Source of the DNA: Rheinheimera sp.
GTDB lineage: Bacteria > Pseudomonadota > Gammaproteobacteria > Enterobacterales > Alteromonadaceae
Direction of reading: 5' to 3'
Assembly (NCBI GenBank): GCA_003482455.1
Contig: DMYW01000031.1
Coordinates: 1-57,565 of the forward strand
Length of the DNA: 57,565 nucleotides
Shown: positions 18,401-27,351 of the stretch, piece after piece
Position numbering within the stretch: the first letter of the stretch is position 1
Layout of the letters: each line of letters begins with the position of its first letter
Program-made: the position numbers and the translations under genes
The notes under the pieces: generated by a model
Database searches by the model: none
What the model was told of the DNA's origin: nothing
The model's input: the letters and a program-made list of their open reading frames with translations, nothing else

Positions 18401-19063
18401 TTAATCTTCGCTAGTTAATGAATAGATGATGTTCAGTAAATGAACGAACATATTGAATACGTTCATAAATAAACCAACAGCGGCCAAAATGTAGTTGGTG
18501 TATTCACCACGCACAATGGCATTTGTCTCGTACAGCATAAATCCGGCCATCAATAAAACGACGGCAGAGCTAATGGTCAAACTCAGCGCAGGCACTTGTA
18601 AAAACAAGTTGGCAATGATGGCAATTAGCACAACAATCAAACCTACAGTTAAAAAGCTGCGCATAAACGAGAAATCTCGTTTTGAGTTCATCGCAATTGC
18701 GGACAAACCAAAAAAGGCGACGGCTGTAGTGACAAACGCCTGAGTGATAATGTCTCCACCTTGCGGTAGGTTTGCATAAAAGTTCAGTAAAGGCCCAATC
18801 GACGCGCCCATGGTACTGGCAAACAAAATGGCAAAGCCCAAGCCAGCCGCGCTATTGGCCGTCCGATTAATTACGAAAATCAAACCAAAACTAATGACGG
18901 TGAACACCAAGGCAACCATTGGGCTTGAGATTAAGCTCATGGATAAGAAAGACGCGCCGGCTGCGACTAATAAAAGGACGCTAAGCAGGCTGTAGGTATT
19001 ACGCAGCATACGCTGCAGCTGTACTTTGTCTTGTACGTAATAGGAGGATTGGATCGTTTGCAT
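18401..19063 (-). CDS. yccA: Bax inhibitor-1/YccA family membrane protein
   Basis: A 220-residue inner-membrane protein with about seven hydrophobic helices, matching YccA, which in E. coli binds and modulates the FtsH protease. Family features include the N-terminal SYYVQDKVQLQRMLRNTY segment before helix 1 and the late GFMLYETNAIVRGEYTNYI motif with its conserved acidic residues. Same neighbourhood as in E. coli, where yccA lies beside tusE. Transcribed alone and ended by a terminator. Confidence 0.93.
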   Translation of the reverse strand: MQTIQSSYYVQDKVQLQRMLRNTYSLLSVLLLVAAGASFLSMSLISSPMVALVFTVISFGLIFVINRTANSAAGLGFAILFASTMGASIGPLLNFYANLPQGGDIITQAFVTTAVAFFGLSAIAMNSKRDFSFMRSFLTVGLIVVLIAIIANLFLQVPALSLTISSAVVLLMAGFMLYETNAIVRGEYTNYILAAVGLFMNVFNMFVHLLNIIYSLTSED

Positions 19064-19222
19064 AATATGTCCTTGTTGTTAAAACATGTCGACTATAAGT
19101 GGAAACTCTCTGCGACTCAAGGTGCTGTCGATTGTTTCGACAACGGAGACTCTGTTGAGTTCTACGGTTGTTCGAATTTTATTCTGTCAGCATTATCAAC
19201 GGCTTAAACAGTAAAAAAACGC

Positions 19223-19250
19223 TTGCATCAGTCGCTGGGCACGGTAAACT
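19223..19250 (+). promoter_or_regulatory. Likely sigma-70 promoter of tRNA-Ser
   Basis: TTGCAT at 19223 and TAAACT at 19245 with a 16-base spacer, 10 bases before the mature tRNA 5' end. Positions fit a tRNA promoter; the elements are close to consensus but not perfect. Confidence 0.5.
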
Positions 19251-19260
19251 AGCAGCCATT

Positions 19261-19351
19261 GGAGAGATGGCAGAGCGGTTTAATGCAGCGGTCTTGAAAA
19301 CCGCCGATGGTTAGTAGCCATCCGTGAGTTCGAATCTCACTCTCTCCGCCA
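19261..19351 (+). tRNA. serT: tRNA-Ser (anticodon UGA)
   Basis: 91 bases including an encoded CCA. The acceptor stem is GGAGAGA / TCTCTCC with discriminator G. The anticodon stem-loop GCGGTCTTGAAAACCGC presents TGA. A long variable arm (GATGGTTAGTAGCCATC) marks a class II tRNA such as Ser, and the T arm is GTGAG-TTCGAAT-CTCAC. Confidence 0.97.
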
Positions 19352-19357
19352 CCTTCT

Positions 19358-19384
19358 AAAAAGCCTCACTTTGTGAGGCTTTTT
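19358..19384 (+). terminator. Intrinsic terminator after tRNA-Ser
   Basis: AAGCCTCAC / GTGAGGCTT stem with a TTT loop, then TTT. It begins 7 bases after the tRNA. Confidence 0.88.
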
Positions 19385-19444
19385 GCTTTATCGCGCTTCC
19401 GTAGCGTTTACGTTGGCTTTTGATTTTTGGATGTTTAGCCAGTA

Positions 19445-19475
19445 AAAAAAGCCAGTCATCAGACTGGCTTTTTCG
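19445..19475 (-). terminator. Intrinsic terminator after sppA
   Basis: AAAAAAAGCCAGTC / GACTGGCTTTTT, symmetrical, with T runs in both directions. Read leftward it directly follows the sppA stop. Confidence 0.88.
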
Positions 19476-19487
19476 TTTTAGTACTTG

Positions 19488-21377
19488 TTATTCAATGGTG
19501 CAGCTGAAACAAAACGCGTACACACCGTTTGGATCGTTGAATTTGCTCAGTACAGCAAATTGTTGTTCCGCAGCTGCAAACAGTTTCTTCAATGGTGACT
19601 GTTCAGTCAGCGACTGAGGTAACAAGCCTGCATTTGCCGCAGCACCAAACAGGTTTTGCATCAGTTGCTCTTCTTCAGAAAGTTCCTGTTCGATCACTTG
19701 GACATCATATTGCTTCAAGCTGGCTTTTTCCGCCGCGGCTGCGATGGCATCTTCAAATGTACCTAGTTTATCGACTAGACCCAGTTCCAGTGCTTTTTTG
19801 CCGGTCCAAACGCGACCTTGAGCGATTTTATCTACGGCAGCTTTATCCATTTTACGGTTGGTTGCAACGTGGGTTAAAAATTGGTCATAACCGTGGTTGA
19901 TGGAACTTTGCAGTAGTTCCGCCGCTTCAGGGCGTAACCCTTTAAACAGAGGGACGCCGCTGCTCAAACCAGACAGCTCTGTAGTGCCAACACCATCGAC
20001 ATTAACCCCTATGGTAGACATCACATTTTCTGCTGTATGCAGCAGGGCGAAAATACCGATTGAACCTGTTATCGTTGTTGGTGCGGCGTAGATTTCATCT
20101 GCCGGTGCGGCGATCCAATAGCCGCCCGACGCAGCGACAGCGCCCATCGAGGCAACCACTGGTTTGCCAGCAGCTTTTAATGCACGGATCTCTTCAGCGA
20201 TCACTTCTGACGCAAATGCACTGCCGCCACCACTATCGATCCGCAGCACGACAGCTTTAACCTTGTCGTCTTCTCGAGCACGACGCAATAAATCAGAGGT
20301 ACTGTCACCGCCTATGGTACCGGCTTTAGCTTTACCATCGATAATACTGCCACGAGCGACAACAATTGCGACTTTGTCAGTTAGTGGGTTCACCATTGCA
20401 TGTTTTGGTTGAACCAAAGACAAGTAATCGTCGAAGTTCACTTGGTTAAACGTATGGTTCTCTTTGTCTTCGCCAACGATTTCGATTAAATCTTTACGGA
20501 ACTCTTGGCGAGTTTTGCTAGTGTCCACCAATTTGGCGTCAAGTGCGTATTTCGTCATGTCACCATCGGCAGCTTTTAACCGCGCCAACAGGCTAGCGTA
20601 GGTCTCATCAAAGTTATTGACGTCGAATCCACGACGTGCAGCCACTTGTTGTTTATAAGTGCCCCAAAGTTCATCTAACCAGGCCTTATTCGCTTCTTTG
20701 GCTTCAGGTGACATGTCATTGCGGGTGAAGGGTTCTACTGCCGACTTGTATGTGCCCACTTTGAATACGTGAGTGCTAATTTGCAGCTTTTCCAGTGCGG
20801 CTTTGTAGTACATAGGATAGGTACCGTAACCCTCCAACATGACTGTGCCCATGGGTTGTAGGTTGATGCTGTCAGCGTAGCTCGCTAAAAAATATTGACC
20901 TTGCGTGTAATAACTGCCGGTTGCGTAGATTTTTTTACCCGCAGCTTTGAATTTCTCAAGCTCTACACCGATGGCTTGCAATTTGTCCATGGAACCTGAC
21001 GACATCTCGTCAAGGCGTAAAACCATCGCCTGAATTCGAGAATCTTTAGTGGCTTCGCGTACGACTTTCACCACATCGCGCACCAACACTTCTGGGTTTT
21101 CTTCCGCTGAGCCAGTGCCTTGATTAATGGCCTTAGATAGCGGGTCGACCCAAGTTTTTTCTTCAACTAAAGCGCCATCGATATTCAGTACCAGTGCGGC
21201 CTTGTCGGTCACAGTGACCTGATCTTCCTCTTGCATAATGGCCACCACGAAGATGGTCAGTAGAATAAGAAACAGCAGATTTAGCACAGTGTTTCTGACA
21301 AAACGGAATGCTTGATAGATGAACCGGAAGAAACTGCCGATCACACCAGGTTTTTGTTCGCTCATAAAATTACCCAT
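19488..21377 (-). CDS. sppA: Signal peptide peptidase SppA, 67 kDa type
   Basis: Inner-membrane serine protease with a Ser-Lys dyad that degrades signal peptides left after export. The 629-residue form has two tandem S49 domains, as in E. coli (618 aa). There is one N-terminal membrane span (about residues 29-47), the lysine in VGTYKSAVEPFTRN in the first half, and the catalytic serine in MGAVAASGGYW preceded by RIDSGGGSAFASE in the second. A second ATG four codons in (21365, MSEQKP) may be the true start; neither has a strong Shine-Dalgarno. Confidence 0.95.
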   Translation of the reverse strand: MGNFMSEQKPGVIGSFFRFIYQAFRFVRNTVLNLLFLILLTIFVVAIMQEEDQVTVTDKAALVLNIDGALVEEKTWVDPLSKAINQGTGSAEENPEVLVRDVVKVVREATKDSRIQAMVLRLDEMSSGSMDKLQAIGVELEKFKAAGKKIYATGSYYTQGQYFLASYADSINLQPMGTVMLEGYGTYPMYYKAALEKLQISTHVFKVGTYKSAVEPFTRNDMSPEAKEANKAWLDELWGTYKQQVAARRGFDVNNFDETYASLLARLKAADGDMTKYALDAKLVDTSKTRQEFRKDLIEIVGEDKENHTFNQVNFDDYLSLVQPKHAMVNPLTDKVAIVVARGSIIDGKAKAGTIGGDSTSDLLRRAREDDKVKAVVLRIDSGGGSAFASEVIAEEIRALKAAGKPVVASMGAVAASGGYWIAAPADEIYAAPTTITGSIGIFALLHTAENVMSTIGVNVDGVGTTELSGLSSGVPLFKGLRPEAAELLQSSINHGYDQFLTHVATNRKMDKAAVDKIAQGRVWTGKKALELGLVDKLGTFEDAIAAAAEKASLKQYDVQVIEQELSEEEQLMQNLFGAAANAGLLPQSLTEQSPLKKLFAAAEQQFAVLSKFNDPNGVYAFCFSCTIE

Positions 21378-21451
21378 ACAACTTGCCTATACTGGGAAGA
21401 TACCTAATTAAACCAAAGTCCCCCAATCGCAATTTGTAAGAAAATGTGTGA

Positions 21452-21472
21452 TTTGGTCGATTCTTAACCAAA
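21452..21472. promoter_or_regulatory. Inverted repeat between sppA and fadH (candidate operator)
   Basis: TTTGGT-N9-ACCAAA, about 108 bases before the fadH start. The arms resemble half of a FadR site (TGGTC) but the spacing is too wide for FadR. It could serve a different fatty-acid regulator; unproven. Confidence 0.3.
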
Positions 21473-21579
21473 ATCACTTAATGCATTCAGACAAAGTAGG
21501 CTTGTCTCCTTGCGTAAACTTAGCTACATTGCGCTAACGAACACAGGTACGACCAGATAAACAATACAACGAGGTGTAT

Positions 21580-23601
21580 GTGCCATATCCGCATTTATTA
21601 AAACCACTAACTTTGGGCGCTGTTACTCTGCGCAACCGCGTCGTGATGGGTTCAATGCATACAGGGTTAGAAGAAGAAAAAGACGGTTTCACCAAGCTGG
21701 CTGCGTTTTATGCCGAACGGGCAAAAGGTGGGGTTGGTTTAATTATTACAGGTGGCATTAGCCCAAGTTTTAGAGGCAACCTAGTGCCTTTTGGCAGTCA
21801 ACTAAGTTGGTTCTGGCAAGCCAAAAAACATCAAGAAGTAACAGCCGCAGTGCATCAACATGGTGCGAAAATATGTATGCAGTTGTTGCATGCTGGACGT
21901 TATGGTTACCACCCACTGAATCAAGCACCAAGTGCCATTCAATCTCCGATCACCCCGTTTAAACCTTCAGCCATGTCTGACCGGCAAGTTCGTGGCGCGA
22001 TAAAAGACTTTGCCACAAGTGCCAAGCTTGCGCAAAAAGCGGGTTACGACGGCGTCGAAATCATGGGCTCAGAAGGATATTTAATTAACCAGTTTATCTG
22101 TGAGCGCACGAACAAGCGCACAGATAGCTGGGGTGGTAGTTTCGAAAAACGCTGCGCCTTTGCACTCGAAACGATTAGAGCCGTTCGTCAGGCTTGCGGT
22201 GCTGATTTTGTGATTATCTTCCGCCTGTCGATGTTGGATTTAGTCGAACAAGGCAGTGCGTATGACGAAGTGGTCCAACTCGCCAAGTGGGTTGAACAAG
22301 CGGGTGCTTCACTAATCAATACAGGTATTGGTTGGCATGAAGCGCGTGTGCCGACCATTGCAACTATGGTGCCTCGTGCCGCATTTCGTTGGATCACAGC
22401 GCGCGTACGCAAAGAGGTCACTATCCCAGTAATTGCGACCAACCGAATTAATGATCCTGCAGTGGCCGAAGATATTCTGGCCAGCGGTGATGCTGATATG
22501 GTCTGTATGGCGCGGCCGTTTTTAGCGGATGCCGAGTTTGTGAACAAAGCCGCCGCTGACGAAGCGCATTTGATCAACACCTGTATTGCCTGTAACCAAG
22601 CTTGTTTGGACCACGTATTTTCACAAAAACGCGCCAGCTGTTTAGTCAATCCACGAGCCTGTTATGAAACCGAGCTTGTGCTTAAAGCGTCATCGAAGCC
22701 GCAAAAGATCGCCGTGGTTGGCGCAGGTCCAGCTGGGCTAGCCTTTAGCGTCTACGCCGCCCAATGCGGGCATCAAGTGCATCTATTTGATAAAGATCAG
22801 CAAATTGGTGGCCAATTTAATTACGCCAAACAAATCCCAGGCAAAGAAGAGTTTCACGAAACGCTGCGTTATTTTGGCGAGATGCTGAAACGTCTTCCTA
22901 TCACAGTGCATTTAGGCAGTGAACAATCAGTCGAGTCGCTAAAACAAGGTGGTTTTGAGCGGGTAGTGATAGCAACAGGCATTACGCCACGCTCATTGAC
23001 TATCCCAGGCAGTGATCACCCGAAAGTGTTGTCTTATCTGGATGTCCTGCGCGACCATAAACCTGTAGGCCAGCATGTTGCTGTGATCGGCGCTGGTGGG
23101 ATTGGTTTTGACGTCGCGGAATACCTGACAGAGCCGCATTCACTGACAATGCAACCCGATGCATGGTTAAAAGAGTGGGGCATTGATAAAGATTACCAAC
23201 ACGCTGGCGCTTTGTTACCTGAAGAACACGGCACAGTGCCACCGCGCAAAATCTATTTGTTGCAACGCAAAACCAGCAAAGTTGGCGCAGGACTTGGTAA
23301 AACCACCGGTTGGATCCACCGAACATCTCTCAAGAAAAAGCAGGTCGAAACCTTTTCGGGTGTCAATTATCTGAAAGTTGACGACGACGGCTTGTGGATT
23401 GAATTAGATGGCCAAACTCGTTGTCTAGCAGTAGATCACGTCGTGGTTTGCGCGGGGCAAGAACCCAATCGAACCTTGCAACAACAACTTGTTGCAGCGG
23501 GTATCGCTTGTGACTTAATCGGCGGCGCCGACGTCGCATCGGAGCTGGATGCAAAACGGGCGATCCGCCAAGGCGCCGAACTTGCGTTAAGCCTTGGCTA
23601 A
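21580..23601 (+). CDS. fadH: 2,4-dienoyl-CoA reductase (NADPH)
   Basis: Reduces 2,4-dienoyl-CoA during beta-oxidation of polyunsaturated fatty acids. The N-terminal half is an FMN-binding old-yellow-enzyme TIM barrel (PYPHLLKPLTLGAVTLRNRV, then MGSMHTGLEE). A 4Fe-4S binding cluster follows as C-x2-C-x3-C-x11-C in CIACNQACLDHVF..ASCLV near residue 335. The C-terminal half has an FAD/NADPH Rossmann region (VVGAGPAGLAFS, VIGAGGIGFDVAEYL). GTG 21580 is chosen because GAGG is 5 bases upstream and the product then starts like E. coli FadH; GTG 21574 overlaps that site. Confidence 0.95.
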   Translation: MPYPHLLKPLTLGAVTLRNRVVMGSMHTGLEEEKDGFTKLAAFYAERAKGGVGLIITGGISPSFRGNLVPFGSQLSWFWQAKKHQEVTAAVHQHGAKICMQLLHAGRYGYHPLNQAPSAIQSPITPFKPSAMSDRQVRGAIKDFATSAKLAQKAGYDGVEIMGSEGYLINQFICERTNKRTDSWGGSFEKRCAFALETIRAVRQACGADFVIIFRLSMLDLVEQGSAYDEVVQLAKWVEQAGASLINTGIGWHEARVPTIATMVPRAAFRWITARVRKEVTIPVIATNRINDPAVAEDILASGDADMVCMARPFLADAEFVNKAAADEAHLINTCIACNQACLDHVFSQKRASCLVNPRACYETELVLKASSKPQKIAVVGAGPAGLAFSVYAAQCGHQVHLFDKDQQIGGQFNYAKQIPGKEEFHETLRYFGEMLKRLPITVHLGSEQSVESLKQGGFERVVIATGITPRSLTIPGSDHPKVLSYLDVLRDHKPVGQHVAVIGAGGIGFDVAEYLTEPHSLTMQPDAWLKEWGIDKDYQHAGALLPEEHGTVPPRKIYLLQRKTSKVGAGLGKTTGWIHRTSLKKKQVETFSGVNYLKVDDDGLWIELDGQTRCLAVDHVVVCAGQEPNRTLQQQLVAAGIACDLIGGADVASELDAKRAIRQGAELALSLG

Positions 23602-23622
23602 ACCAATCTTTTAAACTGGACC

Positions 23623-23649
23623 AAAAACCACCTGCGGGTGGTTTTTTTT
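23623..23649 (+). terminator. Intrinsic terminator after fadH
   Basis: AAAACCACC / GGTGGTTTT stem with a four-base loop followed by eight T. Confidence 0.9.
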
Positions 23650-23846
23650 CGTCTGCACCAATATGTCGGTGAATTCGTAATATATTTTTCAGGATTACAG
23701 CAAAAAGTTTCGGTATTGTCCTTTATGCATACGTATGCTTCAGTTTGGTGCAGTTGCAATCTGGCCGGCACATGTGTGCTCGATAATTGTGCAGTCTGTC
23801 ATGGTGATGCCATAAATCTGCCATAGTCTAGGCTAGCAATTACGTA

Positions 23847-23895
23847 AGCAAGGCCTTGTTTCCGATGTTTTCGGAAAAGTGGTATTAGCCTTGCT
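23847..23895 (+). promoter_or_regulatory. Nested inverted repeats in the region upstream of glgC
   Basis: An outer 8-bp repeat AGCAAGGC (23847-23854) / GCCTTGCT (23888-23895) encloses a 6-bp hairpin TTCCGA / TCGGAA (23860-23876). This would fold as a two-part structure about 55 bases upstream of the glgC start. The rest of the 23,650-23,949 interval has no gene that I can support. Confidence 0.55.
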
Positions 23896-23933
23896 AGGTC
23901 GAGTCATACAGTTTGAAATTCATTCAGTCAGCT

Positions 23934-23945
23934 ATACAGGGAGTC
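23934..23945 (+). promoter_or_regulatory. Candidate CsrA-binding site over the glgC Shine-Dalgarno
   Basis: ATACAGGGAGTC agrees with the CsrA consensus RUACARGGAUGU at 10 of 12 positions and contains the glgC ribosome-binding site (AGGGAG), 4-9 bases before the ATG. CsrA represses glgC at an equivalent position in E. coli. The match is seen; binding is inferred. Confidence 0.6.
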
Positions 23946-23949
23946 CGAT

Positions 23950-25182
23950 ATGTCCGGTGTGTTAACGATGATTTTGGCAGGTGGTGAAGGCACGCGATTG
24001 GCTCCGCTTACGGGGATCCGCGCCAAACCTGCGGTACCCTTTGGTGGAAACTATCGGATCATAGATTTTGTGCTGAATAACTTTGTGAACTCGGATTTGT
24101 TACAGATATTTGTGATCACGCAGTTTAAATCGCATTCACTGATGAAACATTTGAGTCGTGCATGGCGGGTTACCGGTTTAACCAGCCGCTTTATCGACCC
24201 AATCCCAGCCCAAATGCAAACCGGCAAACACTGGTATCTAGGCACAGCGGATGCCGTGTATCAAAACTTGCACTTGATTCAAGGTTTAGATCCAGAACAT
24301 GTCTGTGTGTTTGGTGGTGACCATATTTACAAAATGGATGTGCGGCAGATGCTGGAATTTCACCGGCAGAATAAGGCGGTGTTGACGGTTGCTGCCATCC
24401 CGGTGCCTATTTCGCAAGCTCATGAATTTGGTGTGATCGAAGTTGATGAAACCGGCAAGATGATTGGTTTTGAAGAAAAGCCTAAGTCCAATCCAAAAAC
24501 AATCCCAGGCCGCCCGGATTATGTGCTGGCGTCGATGGGCAACTATATTTTCGAAGCCAAAACACTGGTTGACGTGCTGGAAGAAGATGCGCAACAAGTG
24601 GATTCAAAACACGATTTTGGTCACAACATTATTCCGAAGTTATTCCCGTCTGGTGATGTCTATGTTTATGATTTCTCTACCAACCGTATTCGCGGTGAAT
24701 TAGAGGAACTGCGTGGTTACTGGCGCGATGTCGGAACCATTGACTCCTATTACGAAGCCAATATGGATTTGATCTCGGTGGTACCGCCAATTGACTTGTA
24801 CAACAAACACTGGCCACTGCGCAGCTATACACCGCCGGTGCCGCCAGCTAAGTTTGTCCATGATGAAGCCAATCGCACAGGCCAAGCGATTTCTTCAATG
24901 GTTTCAGCGGGATGTGTTGTCAGTGGTTCAATCGTGTATCATTCGATCCTTGGTTATAACTGCCATGTTCATAGCCACGCCTATGTCGAAAAAAGTGTGC
25001 TGATGGGTAACAACGACATAGGTCGAGGCGCTCGGATCCGTCGTGCCATTATCGATAAAGACGTCAAAATTGCGCCGGGCACAGTGATCGGCGAAGACCC
25101 AGTATTAGATCGCCAGCGTTTCCATGTGTCGCCAGACGGCGTCGTGGTGATCCCGAAAGGGGCTATGATCGGTTTTGATTAA
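23950..25182 (+). CDS. glgC: Glucose-1-phosphate adenylyltransferase (ADP-glucose pyrophosphorylase)
   Basis: Makes ADP-glucose, the committed step of bacterial glycogen synthesis, and is normally the allosterically controlled enzyme. The 410 residues comprise the nucleotidyltransferase domain with GGEGTRLAPLTGIRAKPAVP (residues about 11-30, including the regulatory-site lysine), FGGDHIYKMD and FGVIEVDETGKMIGFEEKPK, and a C-terminal left-handed beta-helix. It is followed 8 bases later by glgA, so the two form an operon; glgB, glgX and glgP are not in the window. Confidence 0.96.
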   Translation: MSGVLTMILAGGEGTRLAPLTGIRAKPAVPFGGNYRIIDFVLNNFVNSDLLQIFVITQFKSHSLMKHLSRAWRVTGLTSRFIDPIPAQMQTGKHWYLGTADAVYQNLHLIQGLDPEHVCVFGGDHIYKMDVRQMLEFHRQNKAVLTVAAIPVPISQAHEFGVIEVDETGKMIGFEEKPKSNPKTIPGRPDYVLASMGNYIFEAKTLVDVLEEDAQQVDSKHDFGHNIIPKLFPSGDVYVYDFSTNRIRGELEELRGYWRDVGTIDSYYEANMDLISVVPPIDLYNKHWPLRSYTPPVPPAKFVHDEANRTGQAISSMVSAGCVVSGSIVYHSILGYNCHVHSHAYVEKSVLMGNNDIGRGARIRRAIIDKDVKIAPGTVIGEDPVLDRQRFHVSPDGVVVIPKGAMIGFD

Positions 25183-25190
25183 GGACTTGC

Positions 25191-26588
25191 ATGCGTATCG
25201 TCTTTTTATGCAGTGAATACGAAGGGTTATTAAAAACGGGGGGGCTTGCTGATGCTACCCGTGGTTTAGCGCTGGCGTTCCACAAACTGGGGCATGATGT
25301 AGAAGTCGTCATGCCACGGTATGCCAATTTGTATAACGTGCCAGTGCAAGCCGAGTGGCAGTCGCTGTATTTCCAGCTAGGTTATCAGTCTTACGGCTGT
25401 GCTATTCGGCATTTAGACGTTGACGGCATCAAAGTGAGCTTGGTCGAGCACCATGAGTTTTTCCAACGCCCGCGTCCGTATGACGATGGTTATCATGCGT
25501 ATGGCGACAACAGTCAACGTTTTGCGGTATTTTGCAAAGCTGCATTGTTGTATTTGCAGCAGCAAGAAACTGCAATTGATGTGATCCATGGCCATGATTG
25601 GCAGTCAGCGCTGGCGGCTTGTTATCTTAAGGGCATGAAATCCGGTGCGCTAACACAGAGTAAGTTTGTGTTAACCATCCATAACGCCGCCTATCAGCAA
25701 GGCATTAATCGCCAGCATTTGAGTCTGCTGGATCTGCACCACTGGCACCTGCCTTCTGAGATCCCACTCACTCATTTGGCGCTGGGAGTCTGGCAAGCGG
25801 ACGCTGTGAATACGGTAAGTCCTGGCTATCGTGACGAGTTATTGTCCGAGCCTGCCGCTAACGGTCTTGCACCGCTGTACCAAGCACGCGCCGAACAGTT
25901 TGTCGGTATTCTCAACGGCTGTGATTACAGCAAGTGGGACCCCAGCACGGATCTAAGCTTACCAGCGTCATTTTCCGTAACCGATTTATCAGGGAAAGCT
26001 CGTTGTAAAACCGAGCTGCGCCGACAATATCAGTTGGCAGATCTCAAAGTGCCATTAATCGTCAGTGTCAGTCGAGTGACGGCGCAAAAAGGCTTTGATT
26101 ATTTGATCCCAGCTTTAAATCAGTGGCTTGGTCAAGGCAAAGCGCAAGTGTTGTTGATGGGCACTGGTGAAGTGCAATACATTGACGGCTTAAAACAGCT
26201 GCAAACGCGCTATCCGGAAAACTATCGGTTTATCGAAGGCTTTGACGAATCGCTCAGTCATCAGGTGGAAGCGGCGGGTGATTTCTTTTTGATGCCCAGT
26301 TTGTTTGAACCGTGCGGTCTAAATCAAATTTATAGTCTGAAATACGGTACTGTGCCGATAGTCCGCAGCACCGGTGGTTTAAAAGATACTGTGGTGCCGC
26401 TGCAAGCAAAAAACTCGACCGGCATTCGCTTTGAGGACGCCTCGGTTTCGGCATTACTCGCCGCACTTGATGAAGCGGTTGCCTTGTTTAGCGATCAACG
26501 GAAATACAAAACAGTCCAAAAGCGCGGCATGAACCAAGTGTTCGATTGGCAACGCGCCGCATTGCAATATGTGGATCTGTTTCAGTAG
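25191..26588 (+). CDS. glgA: Glycogen synthase (ADP-glucose type, GT5)
   Basis: Transfers glucose from ADP-glucose to the growing alpha-1,4-glucan. The GT5 N-terminus MRIVFLCSEYEGLLKTGGLA has the K-x-G-G-L ADP-glucose-binding motif at about residues 16-20. The C-terminal GT-B domain has SRVTAQKGFDYL, the nucleotide-sugar binding PSLFEPCGLNQIYSLKYG and the late VRSTGGLKDTV loop. The length of 465 is normal. It is the second gene of the glgCA operon and ends before a terminator. Confidence 0.95.
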   Translation: MRIVFLCSEYEGLLKTGGLADATRGLALAFHKLGHDVEVVMPRYANLYNVPVQAEWQSLYFQLGYQSYGCAIRHLDVDGIKVSLVEHHEFFQRPRPYDDGYHAYGDNSQRFAVFCKAALLYLQQQETAIDVIHGHDWQSALAACYLKGMKSGALTQSKFVLTIHNAAYQQGINRQHLSLLDLHHWHLPSEIPLTHLALGVWQADAVNTVSPGYRDELLSEPAANGLAPLYQARAEQFVGILNGCDYSKWDPSTDLSLPASFSVTDLSGKARCKTELRRQYQLADLKVPLIVSVSRVTAQKGFDYLIPALNQWLGQGKAQVLLMGTGEVQYIDGLKQLQTRYPENYRFIEGFDESLSHQVEAAGDFFLMPSLFEPCGLNQIYSLKYGTVPIVRSTGGLKDTVVPLQAKNSTGIRFEDASVSALLAALDEAVALFSDQRKYKTVQKRGMNQVFDWQRAALQYVDLFQ

Positions 26589-26640
26589 CAAAAATAAACA
26601 TTTGCTTTATAAATCAACAGCATCTGTTTAAAACCACAGC

Positions 26641-26679
26641 AAAGGCGCCAAACATGATTGTCGGCGCCTTTCTTTTTTT
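26641..26679 (+). terminator. Intrinsic terminator after glgA
   Basis: AAAGGCGCC / GGCGCCTTT stem with a longer loop, then TCTTTTTTT. Confidence 0.85.
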
Positions 26680-26714
26680 GCTAACTTTAACCGAGTTTCG
26701 CAAAGGGCTGATTT

Positions 26715-27278
26715 ATGGACGCTTTGACTTTATTGACCACTCGTTATTCTTCTGCACGTTTAACTGAGCCTGCGCCGCACGGCGATGCCTTACAACTGAT
26801 TAAACAAGCCGCCGTGCGAGTGCCGGATCACGGCGCGCTACGGCCATGGCGTTTTGTGATTTTTGAGGGACGAGAAGCGTTAGCGAAACTAGGCGACATT
26901 TTTGCCGAAGCTGCGCTGGAAGATGATCCAAGTATTGCTAATGATATTTTAGAACGCGCGCGGCAGTTGCCGTTTCGAGCTCCTATGGTCATTGCTTGTA
27001 TTGCCAAGTGCACTGACCATCCTAAAGTCCCGGTCACAGAACAAGTGCAGTCTGCAGCGTGTGCTGTGATGGCGATGCAGCAAGCGGCGTTTGCGCTTGG
27101 CTTTGGTGGCATTTGGCGCACCGGTGCGTACGCGCAATACCCTTTTGTAAAACAGGCGCTGGGGCTTGGTGATGACGATGAAATTGTTGGCTATTTGTAT
27201 TTAGGGACTTGTGCACAAGGCGCACCCGAGCGCAATGCTGTCGCAGTTGATAAACACTTTGAGTATTTTTCGGGCTAG
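26715..27278 (+). CDS. YdjA-type nitroreductase
   Basis: A 187-residue FMN-dependent oxidoreductase closely resembling E. coli YdjA: MDALTLLTTRYSSARLTEPA at the N-terminus, the PDHGALRPWRFV segment, the RAPMVIACIAKC strand, and QSAACAVMAMQQAAFALGFG with GGIWRTGA. YdjA is a minimal nitroreductase with no settled physiological substrate. It lies between the glgCA terminator and the convergent asnS and appears to be monocistronic. Confidence 0.9.
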   Translation: MDALTLLTTRYSSARLTEPAPHGDALQLIKQAAVRVPDHGALRPWRFVIFEGREALAKLGDIFAEAALEDDPSIANDILERARQLPFRAPMVIACIAKCTDHPKVPVTEQVQSAACAVMAMQQAAFALGFGGIWRTGAYAQYPFVKQALGLGDDDEIVGYLYLGTCAQGAPERNAVAVDKHFEYFSG

Positions 27279-27301
27279 ACGCTTGGGTTAAGCAACACCG
27301 A

Positions 27302-27332
27302 GAAAAAAACCACCGCAAGCGGTGGTTTTTTT
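27302..27332. terminator. Bidirectional terminator between ydjA-like gene and asnS
   Basis: AAAAAAACCACCGC / GCGGTGGTTTTTTT, perfectly symmetrical with T7 in both directions, between two convergent genes. Confidence 0.92.
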
Positions 27333-27351
27333 CACGCTATGTAACGCTGCA

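Noticed and set aside
23638..23826. 62-codon frame between fadH and glgC
   Set aside because: It starts inside the fadH terminator, lacks a ribosome-binding site and shows no protein-like composition.
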